Below are positions 51,515-59,812 of a stretch of 64,000 bases of DNA, piece by piece. The notes beneath the pieces are model-generated. The model did not search any database. It saw only the letters and a program-made list of their open reading frames with translations, and was not told the origin of the DNA. Location of the stretch: assembly GCA_004020645.1 (NCBI GenBank), contig SAQL01000029.1:1-64000 (forward strand), read 5' to 3'. Every line of letters starts with the position of its first letter. Positions within the stretch are counted from its first letter, which is position 1. The position numbers and the translations under genes are program-made. The stretch is from Mesorhizobium sp. (lineage in GTDB: Bacteria; Pseudomonadota; Alphaproteobacteria; Rhizobiales; Rhizobiaceae).

Positions 51515-52309
51515 TCAGGCCGGGGTATCGGAGCCAAGTTCCCTCAGCCGCTTTACCGCCGTCGGCGGCATTGGCGGCGGGTTTGGCGTCTGGGACGCCT
51601 CGATGAGCAGCTGGTCGCAGGCGGCTTCCGTCTCGCCGATCAGCCGTTCCATAAATTCCTCCTTGCCCAATCCCGCCGGGATCGGCGGCAGGAAGCGCGC
51701 CTTGATCGTGCCGGGATAGCGCAGGAATTTCCGGCGCGGCCAGTAGAGGCCGGCGACGTGAGCGACCGGCACCACCGGAATGCCAAGCTGGGTATAGAGC
51801 TCGACGATGCCGTATTTATAGGCCGGCTCGTCGCCCGGCGCCCGGCGCGTGCCCTCGGGATAGATGATCAGCTGGCGGGGATTGCGCGCCAGCTCCTGCC
51901 TGGTCGCGGCGACCACCGCTTTCAGCGCCTTCGAGCGGCTGCCGCGGTCGACCGGGATCATCCGCATTTTCAGGATGTACCAGCCGAAGAACGGGATCCA
52001 GGTCAGTTCCCGCTTCAGGATGTAAATCGGATCTTGCAGGAACGGGAAGAAGGCGATCGCGTCCCAGAAGGATTGGTGCTTCGGCGCCAGGATGAATGAA
52101 CCCTCGGGCAGGTTTTCCTGGCCGGTGATCTCGCTTTTGGTGCCGGCGATCTTGTCATAGAGCCACATGCTGGTGCGCGACCAGAATTTCGGCACAAACC
52201 AGGCGCGGTGGCGCGGCGACAGAAAATAGTACGGGGTCCAGAGGATCATCTGGACGATCAGATTGACGTAAAAGACGAGGTTGAACGCCAACGAGCGAAT
52301 AAGGAGCAT
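51515..52309 (-). CDS. plsC: 1-acyl-sn-glycerol-3-phosphate acyltransferase
   Basis: A 264-residue membrane-associated acyltransferase that acylates lysophosphatidic acid to phosphatidic acid. An N-terminal hydrophobic stretch (about 7-28) precedes the HxxxxD motif in 'KHQSFWDAIAF', the substrate-binding 'YPEGTRRAPG' and 'PVVPVAHVAG'. It may be one of several PlsC paralogues or an ornithine-lipid type (OlsA) enzyme; the sequence alone does not decide. Confidence 0.92.
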   Translation of the reverse strand: MLLIRSLAFNLVFYVNLIVQMILWTPYYFLSPRHRAWFVPKFWSRTSMWLYDKIAGTKSEITGQENLPEGSFILAPKHQSFWDAIAFFPFLQDPIYILKRELTWIPFFGWYILKMRMIPVDRGSRSKALKAVVAATRQELARNPRQLIIYPEGTRRAPGDEPAYKYGIVELYTQLGIPVVPVAHVAGLYWPRRKFLRYPGTIKARFLPPIPAGLGKEEFMERLIGETEAACDQLLIEASQTPNPPPMPPTAVKRLRELGSDTPA

Positions 52310-52388
52310 GTGGGAAGTGCCCGGTGAGGAGGTGTGCGTTGGTTACACCAAGCGCAGGCAAAAAGGAAACGGTGCGATGGCCCGTTCG

Positions 52389-53300
52389 TCAGGCCTGCCA
52401 CGTCGCTTGCACCAGCCGCTTCTTTAGGCGTGGGGCGGCGAAATCGAGGAACGCGCGCAGTTTTACCGGCAGTAGACCCTGGCCGGCATGCACGAGGCTG
52501 ACCGGCCACGGCTGCGGCTCGAATGCCTCCAGCACGGCGCGGAGTGTGCCCGACCGCACCGCAGCTGTGATCTGGTAGGAAAGCACCCTCGTCAGCCCGA
52601 CGCCGGCAATCGCGGCATCGATCGCCGCTTCCGCGGTATTGACCCGAAGCCGCGAGCGGATCGGAACAGTGAGGTCGCTCTTGCCGGTGGCAAAAGTCCA
52701 TGCGGCAGGAGCGGTGAGCCCCTCGAAGGTGACGCAGCTGTGTGCCGCGAGGTCTTTCGGCGTCTTTGGCATGCCGTGCTCGGCCAGATAGGCCGGGCTC
52801 GCGCAAACAACGCACCGGATCGAGCCGATGCGGGTGGCCACCAGACTCGAGTCGGGAAGCTCGCCGATGCGGACGGCGAGATCGATGTGCTCCTCCGTCA
52901 ACTGGGTTATCCGGTCGGCGAGCATCAGGCGGATAGCCACGTCGGGGTAGGCGGCGAGGAAGCCAGTGACGACCGGCAGCACATGCAGACGGCCAAAGAC
53001 GATCGGTGCGGTGATGATCAGTTCGCCCGTCGGCGCGCTGTATTCGCCGGCGGCGGTACGCTCGGCCTCGCCGACCTCGTCGAGAATGCGATGGCAGGCA
53101 GCGAGGTAGGCGTGACCAGCGTCGGTCAGCGTCAGCTGCCGCGTCGAGCGGTTCAGGAGACGCGTCTTCAGATGCCGCTCCAGGTCGGAGACTTTGCGGC
53201 TGACCGTTGCAAGGGGGATGCCGAAACGGCGTCCGGCGGCCGAAAGGCTGCCGGCCTCCACTGCGGCGACAAAAAGCGACATGGCCTCGAGGCGATCCAT
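52389..53300 (-). CDS. LysR-family transcriptional regulator
   Basis: A 303-residue LTTR with the N-terminal winged HTH ('MSLFVAAVEAGSLSAAGRRFG', 'LATVSRKVSDLERHL') and the effector-binding domain ('TGELIITAPIVFGRLHVLPVV', 'EEHIDLAVRIGELPDSSLVA'). It belongs to the branch that carries 'STRQLTLTDAG'. ATG 53300 starts at the HTH; 53333 is the upstream alternative. The divergent operon beginning at 53402 is its likely target. Confidence 0.93.
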   Translation of the reverse strand: MDRLEAMSLFVAAVEAGSLSAAGRRFGIPLATVSRKVSDLERHLKTRLLNRSTRQLTLTDAGHAYLAACHRILDEVGEAERTAAGEYSAPTGELIITAPIVFGRLHVLPVVTGFLAAYPDVAIRLMLADRITQLTEEHIDLAVRIGELPDSSLVATRIGSIRCVVCASPAYLAEHGMPKTPKDLAAHSCVTFEGLTAPAAWTFATGKSDLTVPIRSRLRVNTAEAAIDAAIAGVGLTRVLSYQITAAVRSGTLRAVLEAFEPQPWPVSLVHAGQGLLPVKLRAFLDFAAPRLKKRLVQATWQA

Positions 53301-53401
53301 ACTTTTCCCGGAAAATGGAAGGATCAATTGCAAATATGGCAGCTACATCCGAATGATGGAAGGGGCCATGTTTTGGCGGCGAAGCTGATCAACGAGAAGG
53401 A

Positions 53402-53959
53402 ATGCCGATGCCCCGTATCCCTACACCCGCGTCCATAGAGGCCGCGCCTGCTGCGTCGCAGCCGATGTTACATGCCGTCGAGAAGCAACTCGGCGTCGTG
53501 CCAAACCTCTTCAGGCTTGTTTCCAATAGCCCGGCTGCGCTTGAAGGCTATCTCAGTCTGTCCGGAGCGCTTGCCAAAGGCCGCCTGCCCGCGCCGACGC
53601 GCGAGCGCATCGCTCTGGCGATCGCCGAGGTCAACGGCTGCAGCTACTGCCTTTCCGCCCACACCTATCTCGGCAAGAACCTCGCCAAGCTTGACGATGC
53701 CGAAATGGTCGCCAACCGCGCGGGCGGCTCCAACGATCCCAAGGCCGCCGCAGCCGTGCGTTTCGCCACCAAGATTGCGCGCGACCGCGGCCATATCGGT
53801 GACGAGGATCTCAGCGCCGTCAGGCTCGCAGGCTACGACGATGCGCAGATCATCGAGATCGTCCAGCATGTCGCTCTCAATGTCTGGACCAACTATGTCA
53901 ATGAGGTTGCCAGGACGGAAATCGACTTTCCTGTCGTTTCTGCCCGCAAGGCAGCCTGA
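53402..53959 (+). CDS. Carboxymuconolactone decarboxylase/AhpD-family protein
   Basis: A 185-residue alkylhydroperoxidase-like helical protein. The motif 'VNGCSYCLSAHTYLG' gives the CxxC with downstream His typical of peroxidase-related AhpD/CMD proteins, and 'EIVQHVALNVWTNYVNEVA' is the C-terminal helix. It is divergent from the LysR gene with 101 bp between start codons. Followed by an NTF2-like and a PNPOx-like protein, suggesting a small LysR-controlled detoxification operon. Confidence 0.9.
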   Translation: MPMPRIPTPASIEAAPAASQPMLHAVEKQLGVVPNLFRLVSNSPAALEGYLSLSGALAKGRLPAPTRERIALAIAEVNGCSYCLSAHTYLGKNLAKLDDAEMVANRAGGSNDPKAAAAVRFATKIARDRGHIGDEDLSAVRLAGYDDAQIIEIVQHVALNVWTNYVNEVARTEIDFPVVSARKAA

Positions 53960-53969
53960 ATTCAGCGAC

Positions 53970-54056
53970 CACTGTGTCGGTTTTTGGAAAATCCGATGCT
54001 CAAACAAAAGAGATAGAGCGGCGGTACGGTTCGACTTGAAAGTCCGCCGCTCTAGC
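53970..54056. repeat. Family B repeat, left arm partly missing
   Basis: TGTGTCGGTTTTTGGAAAATCC, split as GTCGGTTTTTGGAAAATCC and GATGCTCAAACAAAAG, then AGAGCGGCGG and AAAGTCCGCCGCTCTAG. The left TAGAGCATCGGA arm seen in the other copies is degenerate. The element sits between the CMD and NTF2-like genes, within the presumed operon. Confidence 0.75.
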
Positions 54057-54073
54057 CATCGCAAGGAGTTCCC

Positions 54074-54544
54074 ATGTCTGAAAGCCGCCCACCGCTACCG
54101 CCATTCACCGCCGAGACCGCCGCACAAAAGGCACGCATGGCGGAGGATGCCTGGAACTCCCGTGATCCGGCACGGGTCGCGCTTGCCTACACAATCGACA
54201 GCCGCTGGCGCAACCGGGCCGAGTTCCTGCAAGGGCGCGACGCCATCCAGACCTTCCTCACACGCAAATGGGATCGCGAACGCGACTACCGGCTCATCAA
54301 GGAGGTCTGGGCCTTTCGCGACAACCGTATCGCCGTGCGTTTCGCTTATGAATGGCACGACCACAGCGGCTCGTGGTTTCGCAGCTACGGCAACGAGAAC
54401 TGGGAGTTCGATGAGCTTGGATTGATGCGCTTGCGCATCGCCAGCATCAACGACCTGCCGATCCTCGAGGCCGACCGCAAATATCATTGGCCGCTCGGCC
54501 GCCGGCCGGACGACCATCCCTCTCTGACGGAACTCGGCCTTTGA
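54074..54544 (+). CDS. DUF1348/NTF2-like family protein
   Basis: A 156-residue SnoaL/NTF2-fold protein. 'AEDAWNSRDPARVALAYTIDSRWRNR', split at its middle, and 'GRDAIQTFLTRKWDRERDYRL', 'RFAYEWHDHSGSWFRSYGNE' and 'WEFDELGLM' match DUF1348. Function unknown; homologues are often encoded with LysR regulators and oxidoreductases. The ATG follows AAGGAG. Confidence 0.88.
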   Translation: MSESRPPLPPFTAETAAQKARMAEDAWNSRDPARVALAYTIDSRWRNRAEFLQGRDAIQTFLTRKWDRERDYRLIKEVWAFRDNRIAVRFAYEWHDHSGSWFRSYGNENWEFDELGLMRLRIASINDLPILEADRKYHWPLGRRPDDHPSLTELGL

Positions 54545-54556
54545 AGGAGGCTTTCC

Positions 54557-55189
54557 ATGAATGCTCACGTCTTCACCAGCGATGTCGCCTTTACGCCAAC
54601 CGTCAAGGCGATCCAGGCCCGCAAAGGCTCACGCGAGGCCTATGCCCGCGTCGAGGAGCGCGGCGGCTGGCAAGCTGACATAACCTCGGATCTCGCCGCC
54701 TTCATCGAGGCGCAGACCAGCGTCTTCCTGTCGACGGCCAATGGTGAGGGCCAGCCCTACATCCAGCATCGCGGCGGGCCGGCCGGCTTCCTCAAGGTGC
54801 TTGACGAGCGGACGATCGGCTTCGCCGATTTCTCCGGCAACAGGCAATTCATCACCCAGGGCAATCTGGACGACAACCCCCGGGCTTTCCTGTTCCTGAT
54901 CGACTATGTGCACCGGCAGCGCATCAAGATCTGGGGCAGCGCGCGTGTCGTCGAGAATGACGCCGACCTGATGACGAAGCTGATGCCGGAAGGCTATAAG
55001 GCGCGCCCAGAGCAAATCATCCTGTTCACCGTTTCGGCCTGGGATTCCAATTGCCCGCAGCACATTCCACAGCGTTTCGAAGCGGCCGATGTGGCGGCGG
55101 CGCTGGCCGAGCGAGACAAACGTATCGAACGTCTCGAACAGGAGATCGCGCGCCTGCGCAGAGTCTCAAGCGCCACACTCAAGGAATGA
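54557..55189 (+). CDS. Pyridoxamine 5'-phosphate oxidase-family flavoprotein
   Basis: A 210-residue split-barrel FMN-binding protein. 'DLAAFIEAQTSVFLSTANGEGQPYIQHRGGP' is spread over residues 45-76 and is typical of PNPOx-like proteins, followed by 'FADFSGNRQFITQGNLDDNPRAFLF' and 'QRIKIWGSARVV'. The C-terminus is a short coiled coil (about 180-200, ERDKRIERLEQEIARL). The ATG follows GGAGG and lies 12 bp after the NTF2-like gene. Confidence 0.88.
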   Translation: MNAHVFTSDVAFTPTVKAIQARKGSREAYARVEERGGWQADITSDLAAFIEAQTSVFLSTANGEGQPYIQHRGGPAGFLKVLDERTIGFADFSGNRQFITQGNLDDNPRAFLFLIDYVHRQRIKIWGSARVVENDADLMTKLMPEGYKARPEQIILFTVSAWDSNCPQHIPQRFEAADVAAALAERDKRIERLEQEIARLRRVSSATLKE

Positions 55190-55212
55190 TACCGCTGCCG
55201 GTCCGGAGCGGC

Positions 55213-55935
55213 TCAGTTCGGCGCAGCCGCCTCGGCCAGCGCGATACCGGTTGGCGTTGGCTTCACCGGCACGATGCCGCGCGCCAGCGCCAGCAGATAT
55301 TTGTTGTATTCGGTGAACAGCACGCGCAGCGCCCTGGGCTTGGTCAGCCAGCCGCCATTGCCAAGATTGCTGTTGACCACCGGATAGGGCTCGAGCCTGG
55401 CCTTGTGCAGCAGCCGGCCCATTTCCAGCAGGCTGCGCGGCATGTGATAATTGTTGGTGACGAGGATCACGGTGCCATAGGCGTGGTCTTCCACCCACTT
55501 GGCACTTTCCTCGGCATTGCCGATCGTGTCCAGCGCGGCGTGGTCGATATCGACGCAGCAGGAAAACAATTTCTTGTCGCCGCGCGTCGCGACCTGAAGC
55601 TGGCGGCGGCTGGCGGAAGGATGCACGCCGCTGATCAGCAGCCGCTCGCCCTTGCCGGATGCCAGCAGACCCATAGCGGCGTCGAGACGCGAATGGCCGC
55701 CGGTCAGCACGATGATGGCATCGGCTTTTGCCGGATTGGTAGGCGTCGCGAGACGGCTGACGGTGTTGGCGAACCAGCCGAAGCCGCCGGCAAACAGCGT
55801 TGCCAGCACGAGCAGAAAGAACGCGGAGATGCGCAACGCGCCCGCCAATCGACTGGGCTTGGCGCGCTCGCGGGAACGCGTAATCACCAAGGGCAACTGT
55901 CCAGCCATTCCGGTCGAGTCGCGCGCGTCCATCAT
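55213..55935 (-). CDS. YdcF/ElyC/SanA family membrane protein (DUF218)
   Basis: A 240-residue protein with one helix (about 32-55) and a DUF218 domain: 'ADAIIVLTGGHSRLDAAMGLLASG', 'LLISGVHP', 'TIGNAEESAKWVEDH' and 'VTNNYHMPRSLLEM'. Members affect envelope integrity; biochemical activity is unknown. It is 77 bp downstream of ftsX on the same strand, a conserved order in Rhizobiales (ftsE-ftsX-ydcF-plsC). The tandem ATGs at 55935 and 55932 fit better than 55986. Confidence 0.87.
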   Translation of the reverse strand: MMDARDSTGMAGQLPLVITRSRERAKPSRLAGALRISAFFLLVLATLFAGGFGWFANTVSRLATPTNPAKADAIIVLTGGHSRLDAAMGLLASGKGERLLISGVHPSASRRQLQVATRGDKKLFSCCVDIDHAALDTIGNAEESAKWVEDHAYGTVILVTNNYHMPRSLLEMGRLLHKARLEPYPVVNSNLGNGGWLTKPRALRVLFTEYNKYLLALARGIVPVKPTPTGIALAEAAAPN

Positions 55936-56013
55936 CTTTATCGTTAAACCCGAAATGCGGCGTTTAGTAGGTGAAAAAGCACACATTACGTTACGTTAAT
56001 TCTCTATTCGTGA

Positions 56014-57003
56014 TCACCCCGCGTCCGGTTGGCGGACATCGATGTCGCTGAGATAGGTGACGACGGTGGCATGGGAGGTTGCCGCCGTCAGCGCACCGAT
56101 GACCAGCACCATGAGGACGACGCCGAGATAGCCCGCTGAACCGATGGCGAAATTGCCGAACAAGGCGGTCGCCTGATCTGCCTCAGGCGTTGCCATGTTG
56201 CGCGACGACCACCATGAGAAGACGATGAAGACGAGCACCGCCGCCGCACCCCCGGCGGCTGCGCCCTTCATGCCGGTGACCAGAAAGTGGTGGCGGAATT
56301 CGCGCGCGATAAAGCGCGCTTCGGCGCCGACGAAATGCAGCACCTCGATGATGTGGCCGTTGCCGGCCATGGCGCCGCGCGTCGCGAACACCACGGTCAG
56401 CACGGTTGCCGACAGCATCAGCGCCAGCACGGCAATGCCGATGGTCACCGTGGTGCGGGCCATGGCCACCAGCCGGTCGACCCAGGTGCGATGGTCGTCA
56501 AGCGCTGCACTGGGCAGTTTCGGCGTAATTGCGGCGCGCATTGCGGCGAAGTCGGGCGGGTTGTTCTCGTCTATGGTGACGATGATCAGACGCGGCACCG
56601 GCAGTTCGTCTATGTTGAGACCCGAGCCGAGCCACGGCTCCAGTAGCCGCGCCGTGGCATCGCGGTCGACGATCCTGGCGCTCTTCACGCCAGGAAATTC
56701 GCCGGCGATCTGCGAGGCCTGGGCAAGTGCTGCCTCCATGTCGAGGCCGTCTACGGGCTTGATTTGGATCGTCGCCTCGCGTGAGATCTGGTTCTCCCAG
56801 ACCGAGGCGGTGTCGCGCACCAGCGTCACCGCGCCGAAGGTCAGGCAGGAGAGGAACGTCATGATGGCGATGACCAGGACCAGCGCCCGGCCGGCGATGT
56901 TCTGCGCCGGCACGATCGGCGCCATCTTGCGCTGAACGCGCTGCGTCGTCGCAGCCTTCCCGGCGTGCCGGTCTTCGACATGCTGAACGGAATGGTCAGT
57001 CAT
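56014..57003 (-). CDS. ftsX: Cell division protein FtsX
   Basis: A 329-residue inner-membrane partner of FtsE that activates peptidoglycan hydrolases at the septum. Topology is the FtsX pattern: helix 1 (about 40-62), a periplasmic loop ('IQIKPVDGLDMEAAL...'), then three C-terminal helices (about 185-210, 240-262, 290-312). The ATG at 57003 overlaps the ftsE stop by 8 bp. Confidence 0.93.
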   Translation of the reverse strand: MTDHSVQHVEDRHAGKAATTQRVQRKMAPIVPAQNIAGRALVLVIAIMTFLSCLTFGAVTLVRDTASVWENQISREATIQIKPVDGLDMEAALAQASQIAGEFPGVKSARIVDRDATARLLEPWLGSGLNIDELPVPRLIIVTIDENNPPDFAAMRAAITPKLPSAALDDHRTWVDRLVAMARTTVTIGIAVLALMLSATVLTVVFATRGAMAGNGHIIEVLHFVGAEARFIAREFRHHFLVTGMKGAAAGGAAAVLVFIVFSWWSSRNMATPEADQATALFGNFAIGSAGYLGVVLMVLVIGALTAATSHATVVTYLSDIDVRQPDAG

Positions 57004-57655
57004 AGATATCCAGCCTTCCGCCGGCCAGGATCATGCGCCGTGCGTCGACCTGTTCCATCAGGCCGAGGTCGTGAGTTGCGATCACCACCGCGGTGCCCAG
57101 CCGGTTGAGTTCGATGAACAGCCGCAACAGGCGCCGCGCCAGCGGCGGATCGACATTGCCGGTCGGCTCGTCGGCAAGCAGGATCTCGGGCTGCTCGATC
57201 AGCGCCCTGGCAATTGCGGCACGCTGTTTCTCGCCACCCGACAGCACCGGCGGCAGCACATGCATACGCTCGCCAAGGCCGACCCATTTCAAGAGCTCGG
57301 TCACGTCGGTGCGGTAGCTCGCCTCCTCGCGACCGCGCACGCGCAGCGGCAAGGCCACGTTCTCGTAGGTCGTCATGTGGTCGAGCAGGCGAAAGTCCTG
57401 GAACACGACGCCGATGCGCCGCCGCAGATGCGGCAGCTCGGTGCGCGAGATGCGCGAGCGGTCTTTGCCGAAGATGGTGATCAGCCCGCGCGTCGGCTTG
57501 AGCGACATGAACAAAAGCCGCAGCAGCGTCGTCTTGCCGGCGCCCGAAGGGCCGCTCAGGAACTGGAAGGAGCGCTCCGGTATGTGCAAGGAAATGTCGC
57601 GGAGGATTTCCGGACCCATGCCATAGCGGAGGCCGACATTTTCGAAGCGGATCAC
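56996..57655 (-). CDS. ftsE: Cell division ATP-binding protein FtsE
   Basis: A 219-residue ABC ATPase. Walker A GPSGAGKTTLL (about 36-46), signature LSGGEKQRAAIA, Walker B 'ILLADEPTGNVDP' and the His switch 'VIATHDL' are all intact. With FtsX it forms the septal complex. A CtrA-type site lies about 70-85 bp upstream of the start. Confidence 0.95.
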   Translation of the reverse strand: MIRFENVGLRYGMGPEILRDISLHIPERSFQFLSGPSGAGKTTLLRLLFMSLKPTRGLITIFGKDRSRISRTELPHLRRRIGVVFQDFRLLDHMTTYENVALPLRVRGREEASYRTDVTELLKWVGLGERMHVLPPVLSGGEKQRAAIARALIEQPEILLADEPTGNVDPPLARRLLRLFIELNRLGTAVVIATHDLGLMEQVDARRMILAGGRLDIYD

Positions 57656-57725
57656 GTTCGACGACCTGAAACTTGCGGCGGCGACGAGCCAGCCTTCTCG
57701 GAGAAAAGACCATCGGCCGGCATGG

Positions 57726-57741
57726 TTAACCGGCGGTTAAT
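57726..57741. promoter_or_regulatory. CtrA-type binding site between ftsE and the zinc-ribbon-less membrane gene
   Basis: On the minus strand TTAA, seven bases (CCGCCGG), TTAACC, a perfect TTAA-N7-TTAAC; a further half-site TTAACCAT lies at 57787-57794. The site is 71 bp upstream of ftsE. CtrA controls cell-division genes in alphaproteobacteria. Confidence 0.55.
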
Positions 57742-57847
57742 TCTGAGGTTTTTTGGGCGCGTCACAGGGGTACCGATGGGGAAGCGTTAACCATTTCCGT
57801 TTACGCAAAAGAAACGAAGAGCGAACAAGTGCCGTAGTGCTGGGGCC

Positions 57848-58492
57848 ATGATGGCTGAGGATCGAACCGCGCGCCCGGTTTCCGGCGAAATCATGGCCGA
57901 CACGGCCGCAAATGTGCCGGAACGCATCATGCGTGATCCGGCCGACGACATCGTCGATGCCGACTATGAGGTGCTGCCGCGCTTCACCGGCAGCATGGAC
58001 CCTTCATCGCCGCTCTCGCGCGTGATCGCCACGCCATCGCTCGAAGGCATGGACATGCTGCGCAAGCCCGAGGCCGCGATGGAACGGCTGCGGGCGCACG
58101 GCGGGCCGATCTTCTGGATCGCCGGCCTCAGTGCCGTGTTTGCGGCCTTCTGGATCTCGGGCGGGCACGCGCTGGTGCGCCAGGCGCCGCTTCTTCTTGC
58201 GGCACAGGAAACGGGCGCCGCCCTCACCATTTCAGGCGTTACGTCGCGTATCGATGCGTCCGGGCCGGAACCTGTCCTGTTCGTCGGTGGCGAGGCCGCG
58301 AATGACGGCGCCAGCCCGTCGCCGTTGCCGCCGCTGGAAATCCGGGTCACCGGCAATGACAGGCGCACAACCCGCTATACGCTGGAGACATTCAACCGTT
58401 CGCTGGCACCCGGCGAAAGATTTGGCTTTTCGAGCCGGCTCGACATGCCTAGAAACGGGGTCAAGACAGTCTCGGTCACCTTCGCCAACTAG
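57848..58492 (+). CDS. Single-span membrane protein, DUF3426-like
   Basis: A 214-residue protein with a cytoplasmic N-terminal part (about 1-80), one helix (about 84-104) and a periplasmic beta-rich domain ('ISGVTSRIDASGPEPVLFVGGEA', 'PPLEIRVTGNDRRTTRYTLE'). In related rhizobia the gene divergent from ftsE encodes a zinc-ribbon (MJ0042) plus DUF3426-like protein; here no CxxC zinc ribbon is present. Function unknown. It may be cotranscribed with hpt. Confidence 0.7.
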   Translation: MMAEDRTARPVSGEIMADTAANVPERIMRDPADDIVDADYEVLPRFTGSMDPSSPLSRVIATPSLEGMDMLRKPEAAMERLRAHGGPIFWIAGLSAVFAAFWISGGHALVRQAPLLLAAQETGAALTISGVTSRIDASGPEPVLFVGGEAANDGASPSPLPPLEIRVTGNDRRTTRYTLETFNRSLAPGERFGFSSRLDMPRNGVKTVSVTFAN

Positions 58493-58518
58493 GGCGATCA
58501 TTTCTGGAAAGGCTGCCA

Positions 58519-59061
58519 ATGCCAGTCGTGCGCGGCAAGGATATCGAGGTTCTGTTTTCGGCGTCGGCGATTGCCCGCCGCAATCTGGAGCTCGCCAAGG
58601 AGATCGCCGAGCGCGACTATCAGGACCTTCTGGTGATTTCGGTGCTGAAAGGATCGTTTATTTTCGCCGCCGATCTCATCCGCGCCATGCACGATGTCGG
58701 CCTGTCGCCCGAGGTCGAGTTCATCTTCATCTCCAGCTACGGCGCCGGCACCACCAGCGGCGAGGTGAGGGTGCTGCGCGACATCGACAATGAGGTCGCC
58801 GGCCGCGACGTGCTGTTGATCGACGACATTCTCGAATCAGGCAAGACGCTGTCCTTCACCCGCGACCTGATGCTGTCGCGCGGCGCCAAAAGCTGCGCCA
58901 TCGCCGTGCTGCTTGATAAGCGCATGCGCCGCCAGACCGCGCTCAACGCCGACTATGTCGGCTTCGACTGCCCCGACTATTTCGTCGTCGGCTACGGCAT
59001 GGATGTCGCCCACGCCTTTCGCGAACTGCCGTTTGTAGGCGTCGTCAAGGGCGACGCCTAG
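58519..59061 (+). CDS. hpt: Hypoxanthine phosphoribosyltransferase
   Basis: A 180-residue purine-salvage enzyme that converts hypoxanthine (and guanine) plus PRPP to the nucleotide. The PRPP-binding motif is 'VLLIDDILESGKTL' (about 95-108), with 'VLKGSFIFAADLIRAM' as the loop region and 'VGFDCPDYFVVGYGMD' near the C-terminus. Length is normal. Confidence 0.95.
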   Translation: MPVVRGKDIEVLFSASAIARRNLELAKEIAERDYQDLLVISVLKGSFIFAADLIRAMHDVGLSPEVEFIFISSYGAGTTSGEVRVLRDIDNEVAGRDVLLIDDILESGKTLSFTRDLMLSRGAKSCAIAVLLDKRMRRQTALNADYVGFDCPDYFVVGYGMDVAHAFRELPFVGVVKGDA

Positions 59062-59072
59062 GGGGTGCTGAT

Positions 59073-59181
59073 ATTCAGGTGAGGCCGGCCTGCAAACAGC
59101 GGCCTCCTGCGCTCACGTACCAAAAGTACACTCCGCTCCGGTTCTCGGAAGCCGCTGTTTTCGGCTCGGCCTGACCTGAAT
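59073..59181. repeat. 109-bp long hairpin after hpt
   Basis: ATTCAGGT pairs with ACCTGAAT, AGGCCG with CGGCCT, AAACAGCGGC with GCCGCTGTTT and TCC with GGA, with a top loop region GTACCAAAAGTAC. The arms are separated by small bulges. It could be a terminator-like structured RNA or a repeat element; no T-run follows. Confidence 0.7.
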
Positions 59182-59320
59182 CTCAATACACCTTGGTGCT
59201 CGATCCGTGCGCTGCTTGAAGTCGCTGTATGCAATTCTTCGATGCGGCGCGCTCCGGATTTTCTCCCTGACTGCGGTTGCGGTTCAGAAAAAGTCAACTT
59301 TTCCACGCCAACATTCCGCT

Positions 59321-59692
59321 ATGGCAAAGCTCCTGATCGTCGAGGACGATGAATCCGTCCGCACCCTCGCCGCCCGCGCGCTCGAACGCGCCGGGCATAT
59401 GATCGACATCGCCGCCGACGGCGCGCAGGGGCTTGCCCTGATCCGCGCAGCACGTGGCGGCTACGACCTTGTCGTCTCAGATATCCGCATGCCGGAAATG
59501 GACGGGATCCAAATGGCCAAGGCGGCGGCGTCGCTTTTCCCGGCGATGAAGATCTTGCTGATGACCGGCTATGCCGACCAGCGCGAGCGCGCCGAGGAAT
59601 TGAACGGCGTCATTGTGGATGTCGTGCAGAAGCCATTCACGCTGGCCGAAATCCGCGCGCGTGTCGAACAGGCGCTCGCCTGTTTTGCCTAA
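59321..59692 (+). CDS. cpdR: CpdR response regulator (CtrA degradation control)
   Basis: A 123-residue single-domain receiver: 'LIVEDDESVRTLAARALERAG' (split), phospho-acceptor in 'LVVSDIRMPEMDG' (Asp at about 51), 'LMTGYADQ' and 'VQKPFT' with the conserved Lys. Single-domain receivers of this sequence type are CpdR, which in its unphosphorylated form localises ClpXP for degradation of CtrA and PdeA. The start at 59321 is the family start. The stop TAA opens a family C repeat. Confidence 0.92.
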   Translation: MAKLLIVEDDESVRTLAARALERAGHMIDIAADGAQGLALIRAARGGYDLVVSDIRMPEMDGIQMAKAAASLFPAMKILLMTGYADQRERAEELNGVIVDVVQKPFTLAEIRARVEQALACFA

Positions 59693-59793
59693 AGCGCGTC
59701 GCGTCTGAAAGGATTCATGCGAGGCTTAAGTTCTTGTTTTTATGCATGTCGTCGCTCCAAAACCGCTGCGCACTTTTGGGCGACATGCATTAG
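59690..59793. repeat. Family C repeat after cpdR
   Basis: TAAAGCGCGTCGCGTCTGAA, AGGATTCATGCGAGGCTTAAG, TATGCATGTCGTCGCTCC and ACTTTTGGGCGACATGCATT in order. It starts with the cpdR stop codon and lies in the convergent gap before the DMT permease gene. Confidence 0.85.
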
Positions 59794-59812
59794 AATCCAA
59801 GCCTAAACGCGG

